This document shows positions 7,101-12,869 of a DNA stretch of 12,869 nucleotides, piece after piece. The notes under the pieces were generated by a model. That model saw nothing but the letters and a program-made list of their open reading frames with translations. It had not been told where the DNA came from and searched no databases. The stretch covers positions 1 through 12,869 of the forward strand of contig SXHM01000104.1 of assembly GCA_005773695.1 (NCBI GenBank). The letters are read 5' to 3'. The DNA is from Bacteroidota bacterium. Its GTDB lineage: Bacteria > Bacteroidota > Bacteroidia > SXHM01. Positions within the stretch are counted from its first letter, which is position 1. Each line of letters starts with the position of its first letter. The translations under genes were made by a program, and so were the position numbers.

Positions 7101-7825
7101 AACGAAACACTGTTTGGAACAGAAGAGAAGTTGAAAATTCCGTTAAAGAAAATAAGCAGAAAACAGAGTCCTGCAATAAATAACACAATGCTGATTATCT
7201 GATGAGTATAAATGTGCAGTACTACTTTTCCTTTAGCAATCGAAAGCAGATAAGCGCCCGCTTTATTTTTTATTTCAACGGTTTCCGTTGTTTGTTCAGT
7301 GCTTATTTCCAGTTCGTCTTCAACATCCAGACATTTATTGAAACTGTTTTGCAGATAATTATTTTCAAACGGGTATTCATTTTTTATGAGCAGCAAACCG
7401 ATAAAGGCTTTGTTTCCCGCCTTTTGTGTTTTGCTTATATACCAGCCGTTGCTGAGCTTTTGTAGAGGTTCTTCGTAATTTCTGCGGGATGTAAGTTCAT
7501 CAATTGCCATTACAGAATTATCGCTCCAGAATTTTAGTTTTCCATCTTCATAAATCAGAAATAACATGCCTTCTTCGGGAAATAACTCTCCCAATTTTAA
7601 CCCGGTAAAACTATTGTAATCGTTGCTGGATTGTGTTTGGTTAACAAGCTCAGCCAACTTTTTTTCGAGCAGCGTTTCTTTTTCGAGCAGGCTTTTTTGA
7701 AAACGACTTGCCTGTTTTTCAAGCGAGGGATGAAACCACTTGCCGGAATTTAATAATTGCGAAGCCACAATCAGAAAAAATGCTGACAGCAGAAAAAGAC
7801 TGATTTTTTTAAAGTTGGGCTTCAC
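4172..7825 (-). CDS. Large membrane sensor histidine kinase, NtrY-like, orphan
   Basis: This 1217-residue inner-membrane kinase has about 12 predicted membrane segments: one near residues 8-25, a block between 207 and 457, two at about 703-763, and one at about 908-932. Large extracytoplasmic parts lie at about 26-206, 458-702 and 764-907. A HAMP linker (933-985) leads to the kinase core. The core has an H-box with His1006 in HEIKNPLTP, an N-box NNLIKN (1116-1121), a G1 box DNGTGI (from Asp1151) and a G2 box GMGLGL (1175-1180). All catalytic motifs are intact. The start is GTG at 7825: an in-frame stop lies five codons upstream and the next Met (87) would remove the first membrane segment. 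A -7 promoter element ends only seven bases before it. There is no response regulator in the window, so the partner and signal are unknown. Confidence 0.9.
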   Translation of the reverse strand: MKPNFKKISLFLLSAFFLIVASQLLNSGKWFHPSLEKQASRFQKSLLEKETLLEKKLAELVNQTQSSNDYNSFTGLKLGELFPEEGMLFLIYEDGKLKFWSDNSVMAIDELTSRRNYEEPLQKLSNGWYISKTQKAGNKAFIGLLLIKNEYPFENNYLQNSFNKCLDVEDELEISTEQTTETVEIKNKAGAYLLSIAKGKVVLHIYTHQIISIVLFIAGLCFLLIFFNGIFNFSSVPNSVSFSLIVLLLRAAILYFQYPAALYSLPLFDPAYHASSILFPSLGDFLLNIITVAGLTLYVTNNIRFSKSAKGIASSSILLLFALSLHFPIAFLFERLIVDSDIDFTINNLFTLNFFSYTGLFITGLMLLTWFLIFNKTVEYISGNTLRQKLSSYSIAFAVFAGIAILTGISNWQSLGITALICGGIILINEREKSSRSVFSAATLLLGFSVYAAYSLANFHKEKVEIKARFYAEKLAAERDPIAEYVFSEVASEIQNDRIIKNFITLLPQKQDEFFSRVEQKFLNDYLQKYEVRLSVFNTNDTLIASNNKLAKTVDFYNTLETSSKPTSGKSLVYSYEITNEINYIGKIIFTNNSRDSVQKQTTVYIEFEEKSSKNELGFPALLLDKNVDDDKSLEDYSFAVYRDGKIISANGDFSYSADEPAVQLHNEKYEFRSSGNWRHLFYKPNPDNLILLSRPQLTTFQKLTGVSFLFLFYSVLFIVTLAGYSLINSQKIETENFRNRINISVISILTIFLLLIGFSTIYYVETEYSQKNSEAISEKIRSVLIELGNKSEKSENFYSNTEQLGYTLNKFSKVFFTDINLYDTKGNLIVSSRPRLFDIGLISGKLNSDACFSMLVQKKTLFVHNENIGELSFLSAYAPLSNSSGETVAYLNLPYFAKQSSLQKEILTLLSALVNIYVLLIIIAVAVAIFISRKITEPFDVIGKNIQQVKLGKENKPIEWKSDDEIGRLVNEYNNMIQKLGESAETLAKSERESAWREMAKQVAHEIKNPLTPMKLSVQHLQNSYKEQRPGWDKNIERMTQTMIEQIDTLAHIASEFSNFAKMPKTVNEKINIADTISNVVALYNETDNCKIEFNAAENNLFVFADREQLQRVFNNLIKNSIQSIPEGREGKIQVSLDKSQHTILIKIKDNGTGINDEMKDKIFTPNFTTNSTGMGLGLAMVKSIIENSGGSIWFKTNLDEGTAFFVSLPLIPYVN

Positions 7826-7832
7826 AGATGCA

Positions 7833-7840
7833 CAAACCTA
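7833..7840 (-). promoter_or_regulatory. Candidate -7 element immediately before the kinase start
   Basis: The minus strand reads TAGGTTTG, a full TAnnTTTG match, with its last base 7 bases upstream of the GTG start codon. If used, transcription would begin at or very near the start codon and give a leaderless or almost leaderless mRNA. No well-spaced TTG is seen upstream, so the site is only a candidate. Confidence 0.35.
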
Positions 7841-7857
7841 CAAAATTTGCAGGGCTT

Positions 7858-8649
7858 TCAGGGGCGCAAACTTTCGGCAAGTTTTCGGAAATAGGAGGGA
7901 GCTTGTAACAAACGCGAGCCATACCATGAGAATAACTCGCCATCAACGAGTATAACTTTTGCCTGTGGACAACTTTTGCTGAACATTTCCACATGCTTTT
8001 CTTCAAACGGAAATGGCTCAGAAGAAAGTAGAATAACTTCGGGATTTGACTGTTGCAATTTCGTTGCGCTTATTTCCGGATAATGTCCGTTAAGGTTTTG
8101 GAAGCAGTTTTTAAAACCGCAACGTTGCAGCATATCATTGATAAACGTTTTGTTTCCTGCAACCATCATGGGGTTTTGCCAGATGAAGTAGGCAGCTGTT
8201 TTTGGTTCTCGCAAAGGTGCATAAGACGCAAAGGCTTTTGAAATGTTGTTGTTAAGTTTTTCAGCTTCTTTTTCTTTCCCCGTCATTTTTCCAAGAGTGG
8301 AAATCATTTCTATCGCACTTTCTAAATCAGTTACATCGCTTATCCAGACAGGAAAGTATTTTTCTAATTCTTCTATCTGCTCCTTTTCGTTCTCTTCTTT
8401 GTTGGCAATGATCAGGGTTGGCTTCAGCGATTTTATTTTCTCAATATTCAGGTTTTTTGTGCCACCTATTTTTTCTTTCAGTGCAACTTTTTCTTTCGGG
8501 TGAACACAGAATTTGGTAATACCTACAATTTCTTGATCCAAACCTAAATCAAAAAGCAATTCGGTTTGCGAGGGAACGAGGGAGATGATTCTCATTTGAG
8601 AACTTACTCCCATTTCAATAATACGACCAAGTTGGTCTGAAAAATGCAC
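7858..8649 (-). CDS. BtuF-like helical-backbone metal/corrinoid-binding protein without signal peptide
   Basis: This 263-residue protein belongs to the BtuF/FhuD-type periplasmic-binding fold (COG0614; helical backbone metal receptor). Typical segments are RIISLVPSQTELLFDLG (20-36), IGGTKNLNIEKIKSLKPTLI (61-80), YPEIS (190-194), LLSSEPFPF (207-215) and DGELFSWYGSRLLQAP (236-251). Classical members deliver vitamin B12 or iron chelates to an ABC transporter from the periplasm. This one has neither signal peptide nor lipobox, so it appears to be cytoplasmic. The start is GTG at 8649. It is preferred because the MHFSDQLGR beginning resembles the DQLGR opening I recall for related proteins. An internal start near MRIISL is less likely. 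It follows fadJ by 15 bp and precedes the kinase by 32 bp. No permease or ATPase partner is in the window. The ligand is unknown. Confidence 0.8.
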   Translation of the reverse strand: MHFSDQLGRIIEMGVSSQMRIISLVPSQTELLFDLGLDQEIVGITKFCVHPKEKVALKEKIGGTKNLNIEKIKSLKPTLIIANKEENEKEQIEELEKYFPVWISDVTDLESAIEMISTLGKMTGKEKEAEKLNNNISKAFASYAPLREPKTAAYFIWQNPMMVAGNKTFINDMLQRCGFKNCFQNLNGHYPEISATKLQQSNPEVILLSSEPFPFEEKHVEMFSKSCPQAKVILVDGELFSWYGSRLLQAPSYFRKLAESLRP

Positions 8650-8664
8650 AATTAAAGTTATGAG

Positions 8665-10794
8665 TTACTCATAAAACTTCTTCCCGCTCTTCGCCTTTTC
8701 CACAATAATATCAGCAGGCTTAAAGCGCAGTCCGTGTTTGTCTTTTAAAGCGTTCATAATGTCCACCGCTTTTTGTGCGCCTAAGGAATCAAGGTAGCGG
8801 AAAGGTCCTCCCGTGAAAGGTGCAAAGCCCAACCCGAAGATTGCGCCAATATCACCATCGCGTGGCGAAGATAAAATGCCTTCCTGCAAACATTGCGCGG
8901 CTTCATTCACCATCAGCATTGCCATACGTTGCTGAATTTCTAAATCGTCAAATTTTTTACGGTTAGGTCCGCCAAAGTGATTATACATTTCGGGGTCAAT
9001 TTGTCCGCTCAGTTTCTTGCCTTTCTCATCATATTTATAAAACCCTTTTTTGTTTTTGCGCCCTTTGAAACCGGCATCGTACAGACGTGCAATGCCTTGT
9101 GAAATTTTTGCGCCTTCGCGTTTCATGGCAAATTCTGTAGTCAGTTCGCCCTTCATAATGTGTGCGCCAACATCAATACCTACTTCATCCATCAAGGTTA
9201 TTGGCCCCACAGGGAATCCGAATTTTTTCAAGGCTTTATCGACCTGTAAAGCATCTGCGCCTTCGTCAAGCAGTAACAACGCCTCGTTGCTGTAAGGCGC
9301 AAGAATTCGTGTAGTGTAAAAACCCGGACCATCTTTTACAACTATGCAGGTTTTGCCTTGTTTTATGCCCAACTCCAAACAGGTTGCAGTAACCCAATCC
9401 GCAGTTTTTTCGGTAACAATAATCTCCAGAAGCGGCATTTTAGGAACAGGCGAGAAGTAGTGCATACCAATAACGTTTTCGGGACGTTTGGCATTTTTTG
9501 CAATCTGCGTAATGGGTAGTGAAGAAGTATTGGACGCGAAAATGCAGGTGTCCTTGGTGTTTGCTTCCACATCGGCAAGCACGTTTTGTTTTACCTTAAT
9601 ATCTTCAAGCACGGCTTCAATAACAATATCACAATGCGCAAAACCCGTGAAGTCCGTTTGCCCCCAAACACGCCCGATAACGCTGTCGGCATCGGTGCGA
9701 CTAAGGGCTTTACGTTTCACTTTTTTGTAGAGATTATCCCAGATTGTTTTTTTGCCGTTGGCAACAAATTCATCTTTCAGGTCTTTAAGAATTACGGGAA
9801 CTCCTTTCACTGCTGTAACCTCTGCAATGCCTGCGCCCATAAAGCCTGCGCCCAGCATGGCTACTCGGTTAAATGGTTTTACTTTATCAGCCATCGGGTT
9901 CTTTTTCATCTCGGTCATGGCGAAGAAAATATTAATGAGTTGCGCACTTTCAGGTGAAAGAACCAACTGCTCAAACTTGATTACTTCAGCTTCATAACCT
10001 GCTTTTTCGCCTTGGTTCATACCGGCTTTTACACATTCAATTATTTTATAAGGTGCAGGATAATTACCCTGAGTTTGTTTGGTAACCATTTCTGCCGCCT
10101 TACTGAAAATGATGTTTCTACCTATCGGATTGTCTTCTAACAATCTGTCCACTAACGTTTTTTTGCGTTTGCGAACCAAAGGACGTTTAATAAGTTCCTG
10201 CGCCAATGCAATAGCACCATTCAACAATTCCGATTTTTGTGTCATGCGGTCAACCAAGCCCATTTTTAAAGCAGGGCGAGCATAAATAGTTTTGCCTGTT
10301 AGCATCATGTCCAATGCTTTTTGAATACCTATCAGACGAGGTAAGCGTTGTGTTCCGCCACCGCCCGGAAGCAGACCTAACTGCACTTCGGGAAGTGCAA
10401 GATTTGTTCCTTCATCAGCGCAAATACGGGCGTGACAAGCCAACGCAATTTCCAAACCGGCACCAAGGCAAGCACCGTGAATAGCAGCCACCACTGGCTT
10501 TTTAGAGTTGGCAATTCTTGCCAAGCCCTCGTGACCTTTACGGGTAACGGGCGCGAAGTCACCCGGCTTTTTTACTTTTTGAAAAGATTCAATATCAGCC
10601 CCTGCTATAAAATCTTTTTTGCGGCTGATAAGAATTGCTGCTTTCACCGAAGGATCATTATCAACTTCTTCAAAAAGTTTAGTGAAGACATCAATCAGTT
10701 CAGGAGATATTTTGTTTATTTTCTCACCTTGTTGGTCAAGCCAGAGAATGGCGATATCTCCACGTTTTTCAATTACTGCGTATTGGTTTTTCAT
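8665..10794 (-). CDS. fadJ: Bifunctional enoyl-CoA hydratase / 3-hydroxyacyl-CoA dehydrogenase (FadJ-type)
   Basis: This is the alpha subunit of the fatty-acid beta-oxidation complex, 709 residues long (E. coli FadJ is 714). The N-terminal crotonase domain, about 1-190, has an oxyanion-hole segment HGACLGAGLE with catalytic Glu115 and a second Glu136 in LPEVQLGLLPGGGGTQR. The dehydrogenase NAD-binding domain starts at about 308 with GAGFMGAG (315-322). It continues with SNTSSLPIT (421-429) and catalytic His445 in HYFSPVPKMP. Two C-terminal dehydrogenase domains follow, at about 490-590 and 610-700, including DGPGFYTTRI and GFPVGPITLMDEVG. It hydrates 2-enoyl-CoA and oxidises 3-hydroxyacyl-CoA with NAD+ in the cytoplasm. 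The ATG at 10794 is one base after the stop of the secreted-protein gene. The thiolase partner is two genes upstream, so one operon is inferred. All key residues are present. Confidence 0.95.
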   Translation of the reverse strand: MKNQYAVIEKRGDIAILWLDQQGEKINKISPELIDVFTKLFEEVDNDPSVKAAILISRKKDFIAGADIESFQKVKKPGDFAPVTRKGHEGLARIANSKKPVVAAIHGACLGAGLEIALACHARICADEGTNLALPEVQLGLLPGGGGTQRLPRLIGIQKALDMMLTGKTIYARPALKMGLVDRMTQKSELLNGAIALAQELIKRPLVRKRKKTLVDRLLEDNPIGRNIIFSKAAEMVTKQTQGNYPAPYKIIECVKAGMNQGEKAGYEAEVIKFEQLVLSPESAQLINIFFAMTEMKKNPMADKVKPFNRVAMLGAGFMGAGIAEVTAVKGVPVILKDLKDEFVANGKKTIWDNLYKKVKRKALSRTDADSVIGRVWGQTDFTGFAHCDIVIEAVLEDIKVKQNVLADVEANTKDTCIFASNTSSLPITQIAKNAKRPENVIGMHYFSPVPKMPLLEIIVTEKTADWVTATCLELGIKQGKTCIVVKDGPGFYTTRILAPYSNEALLLLDEGADALQVDKALKKFGFPVGPITLMDEVGIDVGAHIMKGELTTEFAMKREGAKISQGIARLYDAGFKGRKNKKGFYKYDEKGKKLSGQIDPEMYNHFGGPNRKKFDDLEIQQRMAMLMVNEAAQCLQEGILSSPRDGDIGAIFGLGFAPFTGGPFRYLDSLGAQKAVDIMNALKDKHGLRFKPADIIVEKAKSGKKFYE

Positions 10795-10795
10795 A

Positions 10796-11524
10796 TTAAG
10801 GTTTTAAGAATTTTAAGATTTTATTTTCGCTTTCAAGTCTTGCAAAATAAATGCCTTCTGACATTTGGGATAGCGTAATATTGTTCTTTCCTTTTTCTAT
10901 AGTCTGGGTCAGAATAATTTTCCCAATCACATCCGAAATAATCAACTTATCTTGAGCTTTTGCTTCAACAATCAGCATTTGATTTTCTTCCGTGAAAAAT
11001 ATTTTTTCCTGAACATCATTTTCAGAAATATCTGTTACTACAGCAACAGAGCATGGGACAAACACTTCACCTTCCATCAGTTTGTAAGTATTGTTGCATG
11101 CAAACTGCGAAACTTTTTCTACAATATAACAAGGGTATGTTTCAGCAGCAACAGATAATGTTCCGGTTGCCGTAACACTGAAATCTAAAGAACCAGAACC
11201 CGTAAACTGAAAGTGCATGGGAACAACAGGCTCAGAAAGCGGGTAAGTATTTCCTTCACTCACCGCATTTCCGTTTAGTGTTAATGTTCCGCTCATTGAA
11301 TAAATATCTAATGTCAAATCAACACCGGTTGCAAAAGGTGAAATCATTCCATACTGCAAATCAAAATCATATTCCTGCCCGGTGCAGGTTCCGGTGCTGG
11401 AATAAGTTCCGTTGTAAATTACCTGATTGATGCTTTGCCCTTGATAAAGTTGTGAAATCCAGATCTGACTTTTTGAAGAAACAACTGTTGATATAAAAAC
11501 AAGGAATAGTAAAACCAACCTCAT
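10796..11524 (-). CDS. Secreted protein of unknown function with T9SS type A sorting domain
   Basis: This encodes 242 residues. An N-terminal signal peptide (about 1-19) is followed by a beta-rich domain, about 20-160, high in Thr, Ser, Gly and Tyr, with four Cys (47, 132, 143, 158) that could form disulfides after export. The last 75 or so residues resemble the T9SS type A C-terminal sorting domain: a KLIISDVIGKIIL strand pair, then ITLSQMSEGIYFARLE, and a basic end KILKFLKP. This predicts export to the outer membrane, then surface attachment or release through T9SS. I do not recognise the middle domain. The gene lies between fadI (3 bp upstream) and fadJ (1 bp downstream), an unexpected place for a surface protein. 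A link to lipid capture or hydrolysis at the cell surface is possible, but no lipase GxSxG motif is visible. Confidence 0.85.
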   Translation of the reverse strand: MRLVLLFLVFISTVVSSKSQIWISQLYQGQSINQVIYNGTYSSTGTCTGQEYDFDLQYGMISPFATGVDLTLDIYSMSGTLTLNGNAVSEGNTYPLSEPVVPMHFQFTGSGSLDFSVTATGTLSVAAETYPCYIVEKVSQFACNNTYKLMEGEVFVPCSVAVVTDISENDVQEKIFFTEENQMLIVEAKAQDKLIISDVIGKIILTQTIEKGKNNITLSQMSEGIYFARLESENKILKFLKP

Positions 11525-11527
11525 TAT

Positions 11528-12808
11528 TTAGTTCGGATAACGCTCCAAGATCATTGCATGTCCGTGAGCACCGGCAGCGCAGGCAGCCAATAAACCGTAT
11601 TTTCCGTTTTCGCGTTGCAGGCGATTGGCAACTGTAGTTACCAAACGAGCACCTGTTGCACCAAACGGATGTCCGATAGCGAGTGATCCACCGTGAATGT
11701 TGAGTTTATTCATATCTACTTCACCAACTGCTTTTTCGCGACCTAGTTTTTCTTTTGCAAATTCATCTGAAGCCAGACATTTAACATTTGCCAGAACCTG
11801 ACCGGCAAATGCTTCATGTAATTCAACAACATCCATATCTTTCAGTTCAAGGTTTGCGCGTTTCAGAACTTTTGAAATAGCATAAGCAGGACCTAATAAA
11901 AGTTCTTCTTTTAAATCAGAACCTGTAAACGTGTAATTATGGATGTATGCTTTGGGTTTCAGGCCAAGTTCTTTTGCTTTGTCTTCGCTCATTAATAATA
12001 CAACAGCAGCACCATCAGTCAGGAAAGAAGAATTAGCTGCAGTCAAAGTTCCATGTGGTTTTACAAAAGCAGGTTTCAGTGAAGCAAGTTTTTCATACTT
12101 ACCTACGCGAACTCCATTGTCTTGTTTTATTACAGCAAATTTAGGAGGCAAGGCAACTTCAGTAATTTCCTGTCCGAGAATTCCATCATCAATCGCTTTT
12201 TGTGCAAGTGTGTGCGAACGCAAAGCAAATTTATCCTGATCTTCACGAGCAACAGAATATTTAGCTGCAAGAATATCACAGTCAACACCCATTGTTTTTC
12301 CGGTAGTGTATTCAGCAATAGCAGGTGCATCGGGCACAAAATCTTTCAGTCGCAATGAAAAAACGAATTTCAAAGTATCTCCCAAACCTTTCAGTTTTTG
12401 TGCGTTGAATAATTTTTTACGCATGGGTTTATTGAACAAAATCGGTGCATCAGAAGTGCAGTCGGTTCCGCCTGCAATTACGATGTCGGCTTGTCCCGCC
12501 ATAATTTGCTCCACTCCGCTTGAAATTGCCTGATTAGCAGAAATGCAAGCCTGAGTAACAGTGCTGCAAGGAGTTGTATAAGGTATTCCGGCAGTCAAAG
12601 CAGCTTCGCGAGCTACATTGCTGGTTTTTACGTTTGAAATTACGGTTCCTATTATCACACGATCAACCGATTTCGGGTCAACTCCTGTCTTTTTCAACAA
12701 ACCGGAAATGGCATATTGCCCCAATTGGTAAGACAATAAATCCATGTATTCTGTTCCGCTTTTTAGAAAAGGGGTGCGGGTTCCGTCAACTACAACTACT
12801 TTTTTCAT
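11528..12808 (-). CDS. fadI: Acetyl-CoA acyltransferase (3-ketoacyl-CoA thiolase, FadI-type)
   Basis: This is a 426-residue thiolase (E. coli FadI is 436). It cleaves 3-ketoacyl-CoA with CoA into acetyl-CoA and a shortened acyl-CoA, the last step of each beta-oxidation round. The nucleophile is Cys88 in TQACISANQA. Other motifs are HEAF (331-334), NIHGGSLAIGHP with His380, and the C-terminal catalytic Cys410 in CAAGAHGHAMILE. The CAAG form at this last motif, in place of the more common CxGGG, resembles FadI. The pairing with a FadJ-type alpha subunit supports the beta-subunit assignment; a biosynthetic acetoacetyl-CoA thiolase role is less likely. The ATG at 12808 has an A-rich leader and a -7 promoter element 26 bases upstream. 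It is the first gene of the beta-oxidation unit. Confidence 0.92.
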   Translation of the reverse strand: MKKVVVVDGTRTPFLKSGTEYMDLLSYQLGQYAISGLLKKTGVDPKSVDRVIIGTVISNVKTSNVAREAALTAGIPYTTPCSTVTQACISANQAISSGVEQIMAGQADIVIAGGTDCTSDAPILFNKPMRKKLFNAQKLKGLGDTLKFVFSLRLKDFVPDAPAIAEYTTGKTMGVDCDILAAKYSVAREDQDKFALRSHTLAQKAIDDGILGQEITEVALPPKFAVIKQDNGVRVGKYEKLASLKPAFVKPHGTLTAANSSFLTDGAAVVLLMSEDKAKELGLKPKAYIHNYTFTGSDLKEELLLGPAYAISKVLKRANLELKDMDVVELHEAFAGQVLANVKCLASDEFAKEKLGREKAVGEVDMNKLNIHGGSLAIGHPFGATGARLVTTVANRLQRENGKYGLLAACAAGAHGHAMILERYPN

Positions 12809-12820
12809 GTTAATATTCTG

Positions 12821-12867
12821 TTAAGATTTAAGTGCAAAAGTAGTTCTATTTCCGAAAACAATCTTAA
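12821..12867. repeat. 8-bp inverted repeat flanking the fadI promoter
   Basis: TTAAGATT (12821-12828) and AATCTTAA (12860-12867) are exact reverse complements, 31 bases apart, with the -7 element between them. The outer arm overlaps the candidate -33 TTG. This could be a paired operator site, but AT-rich 8-bp repeats also arise by chance. Confidence 0.3.
12835..12861 (-). promoter_or_regulatory. Candidate promoter for the fadI-fadJ unit
   Basis: TACTTTTG followed by C at 12842-12835 is a full TAnnTTTG match, 26 bases before the fadI ATG. A TTG at 12861-12859 lies 16 bases further upstream, slightly short of the usual spacing. Together they would start the transcript carrying the four-gene beta-oxidation unit. 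Confidence 0.5.
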
Positions 12868-12869
12868 GA

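Noticed and set aside
7809..8006. Minus-strand 65-codon frame bridging the kinase and the BtuF-like gene
   Set aside because: It overlaps both real genes in another frame and would have no room of its own. It is best explained as a shadow.
10432..10878. Plus-strand open frame of 148 codons
   Set aside because: It crosses the start of fadJ and the end of the secreted-protein gene on the opposite strand, with no family resemblance.

Overview
The window looks like chromosomal DNA from a member of the Bacteroidota. The evidence is a GldH lipoprotein gene, a secreted protein with a type IX secretion (T9SS) C-terminal sorting domain, A-rich leaders without clear Shine-Dalgarno sites, and repeated copies of the phylum's -7 promoter element TAnnTTTG. 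The order or genus cannot be fixed from sequence alone. Every supported gene lies on the minus strand and coding density is very high. No gap exceeds 86 bases. I see no tRNA, rRNA, CRISPR array, insertion sequence or phage gene.

Layout in transcription order (right to left). (1) 12808-7858: a FadI-type thiolase, a small secreted T9SS-sorted protein, a FadJ-type enoyl-CoA hydratase/3-hydroxyacyl-CoA dehydrogenase, and a BtuF-like helical-backbone binding protein without a signal peptide. Junctions of 3, 1 and 15 bp suggest one transcript. (2) 7825-4172: a very large membrane sensor histidine kinase of NtrY type with no response regulator beside it. (3) 4118-1914: a Rieske non-haem iron oxygenase resembling DAF-36/Neverland/KshA, directly abutting holB (DNA polymerase III delta'). 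(4) 1873-103: ricT (PSP1-domain iron-sulfur protein) and gldH, separated by one base. (5) 16-1: the first codons of a further gene that leaves the window.

Each gap of 32 bp or more (five gaps, 272 bp in total) holds exactly one TAnnTTTG on the coding strand. This gives a consistent picture of five transcription units. The most complete promoter, TTTG-N19-TACATTTG, precedes the gene cut by the left edge.

Functionally, the right part encodes the last three steps of fatty-acid beta-oxidation: hydration, dehydrogenation and thiolysis. The left part combines replication (holB), a RicT homologue and an envelope lipoprotein. The holB-ricT pairing is also known from Firmicutes, so that neighbourhood is an old one. 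I found no clearly new multi-gene system. The points most worth a second look are the secreted protein between fadI and fadJ, the steroid-type Rieske oxygenase joined to holB, the repeated Cache-like modules of the kinase, and the apparently cytoplasmic BtuF-like protein.
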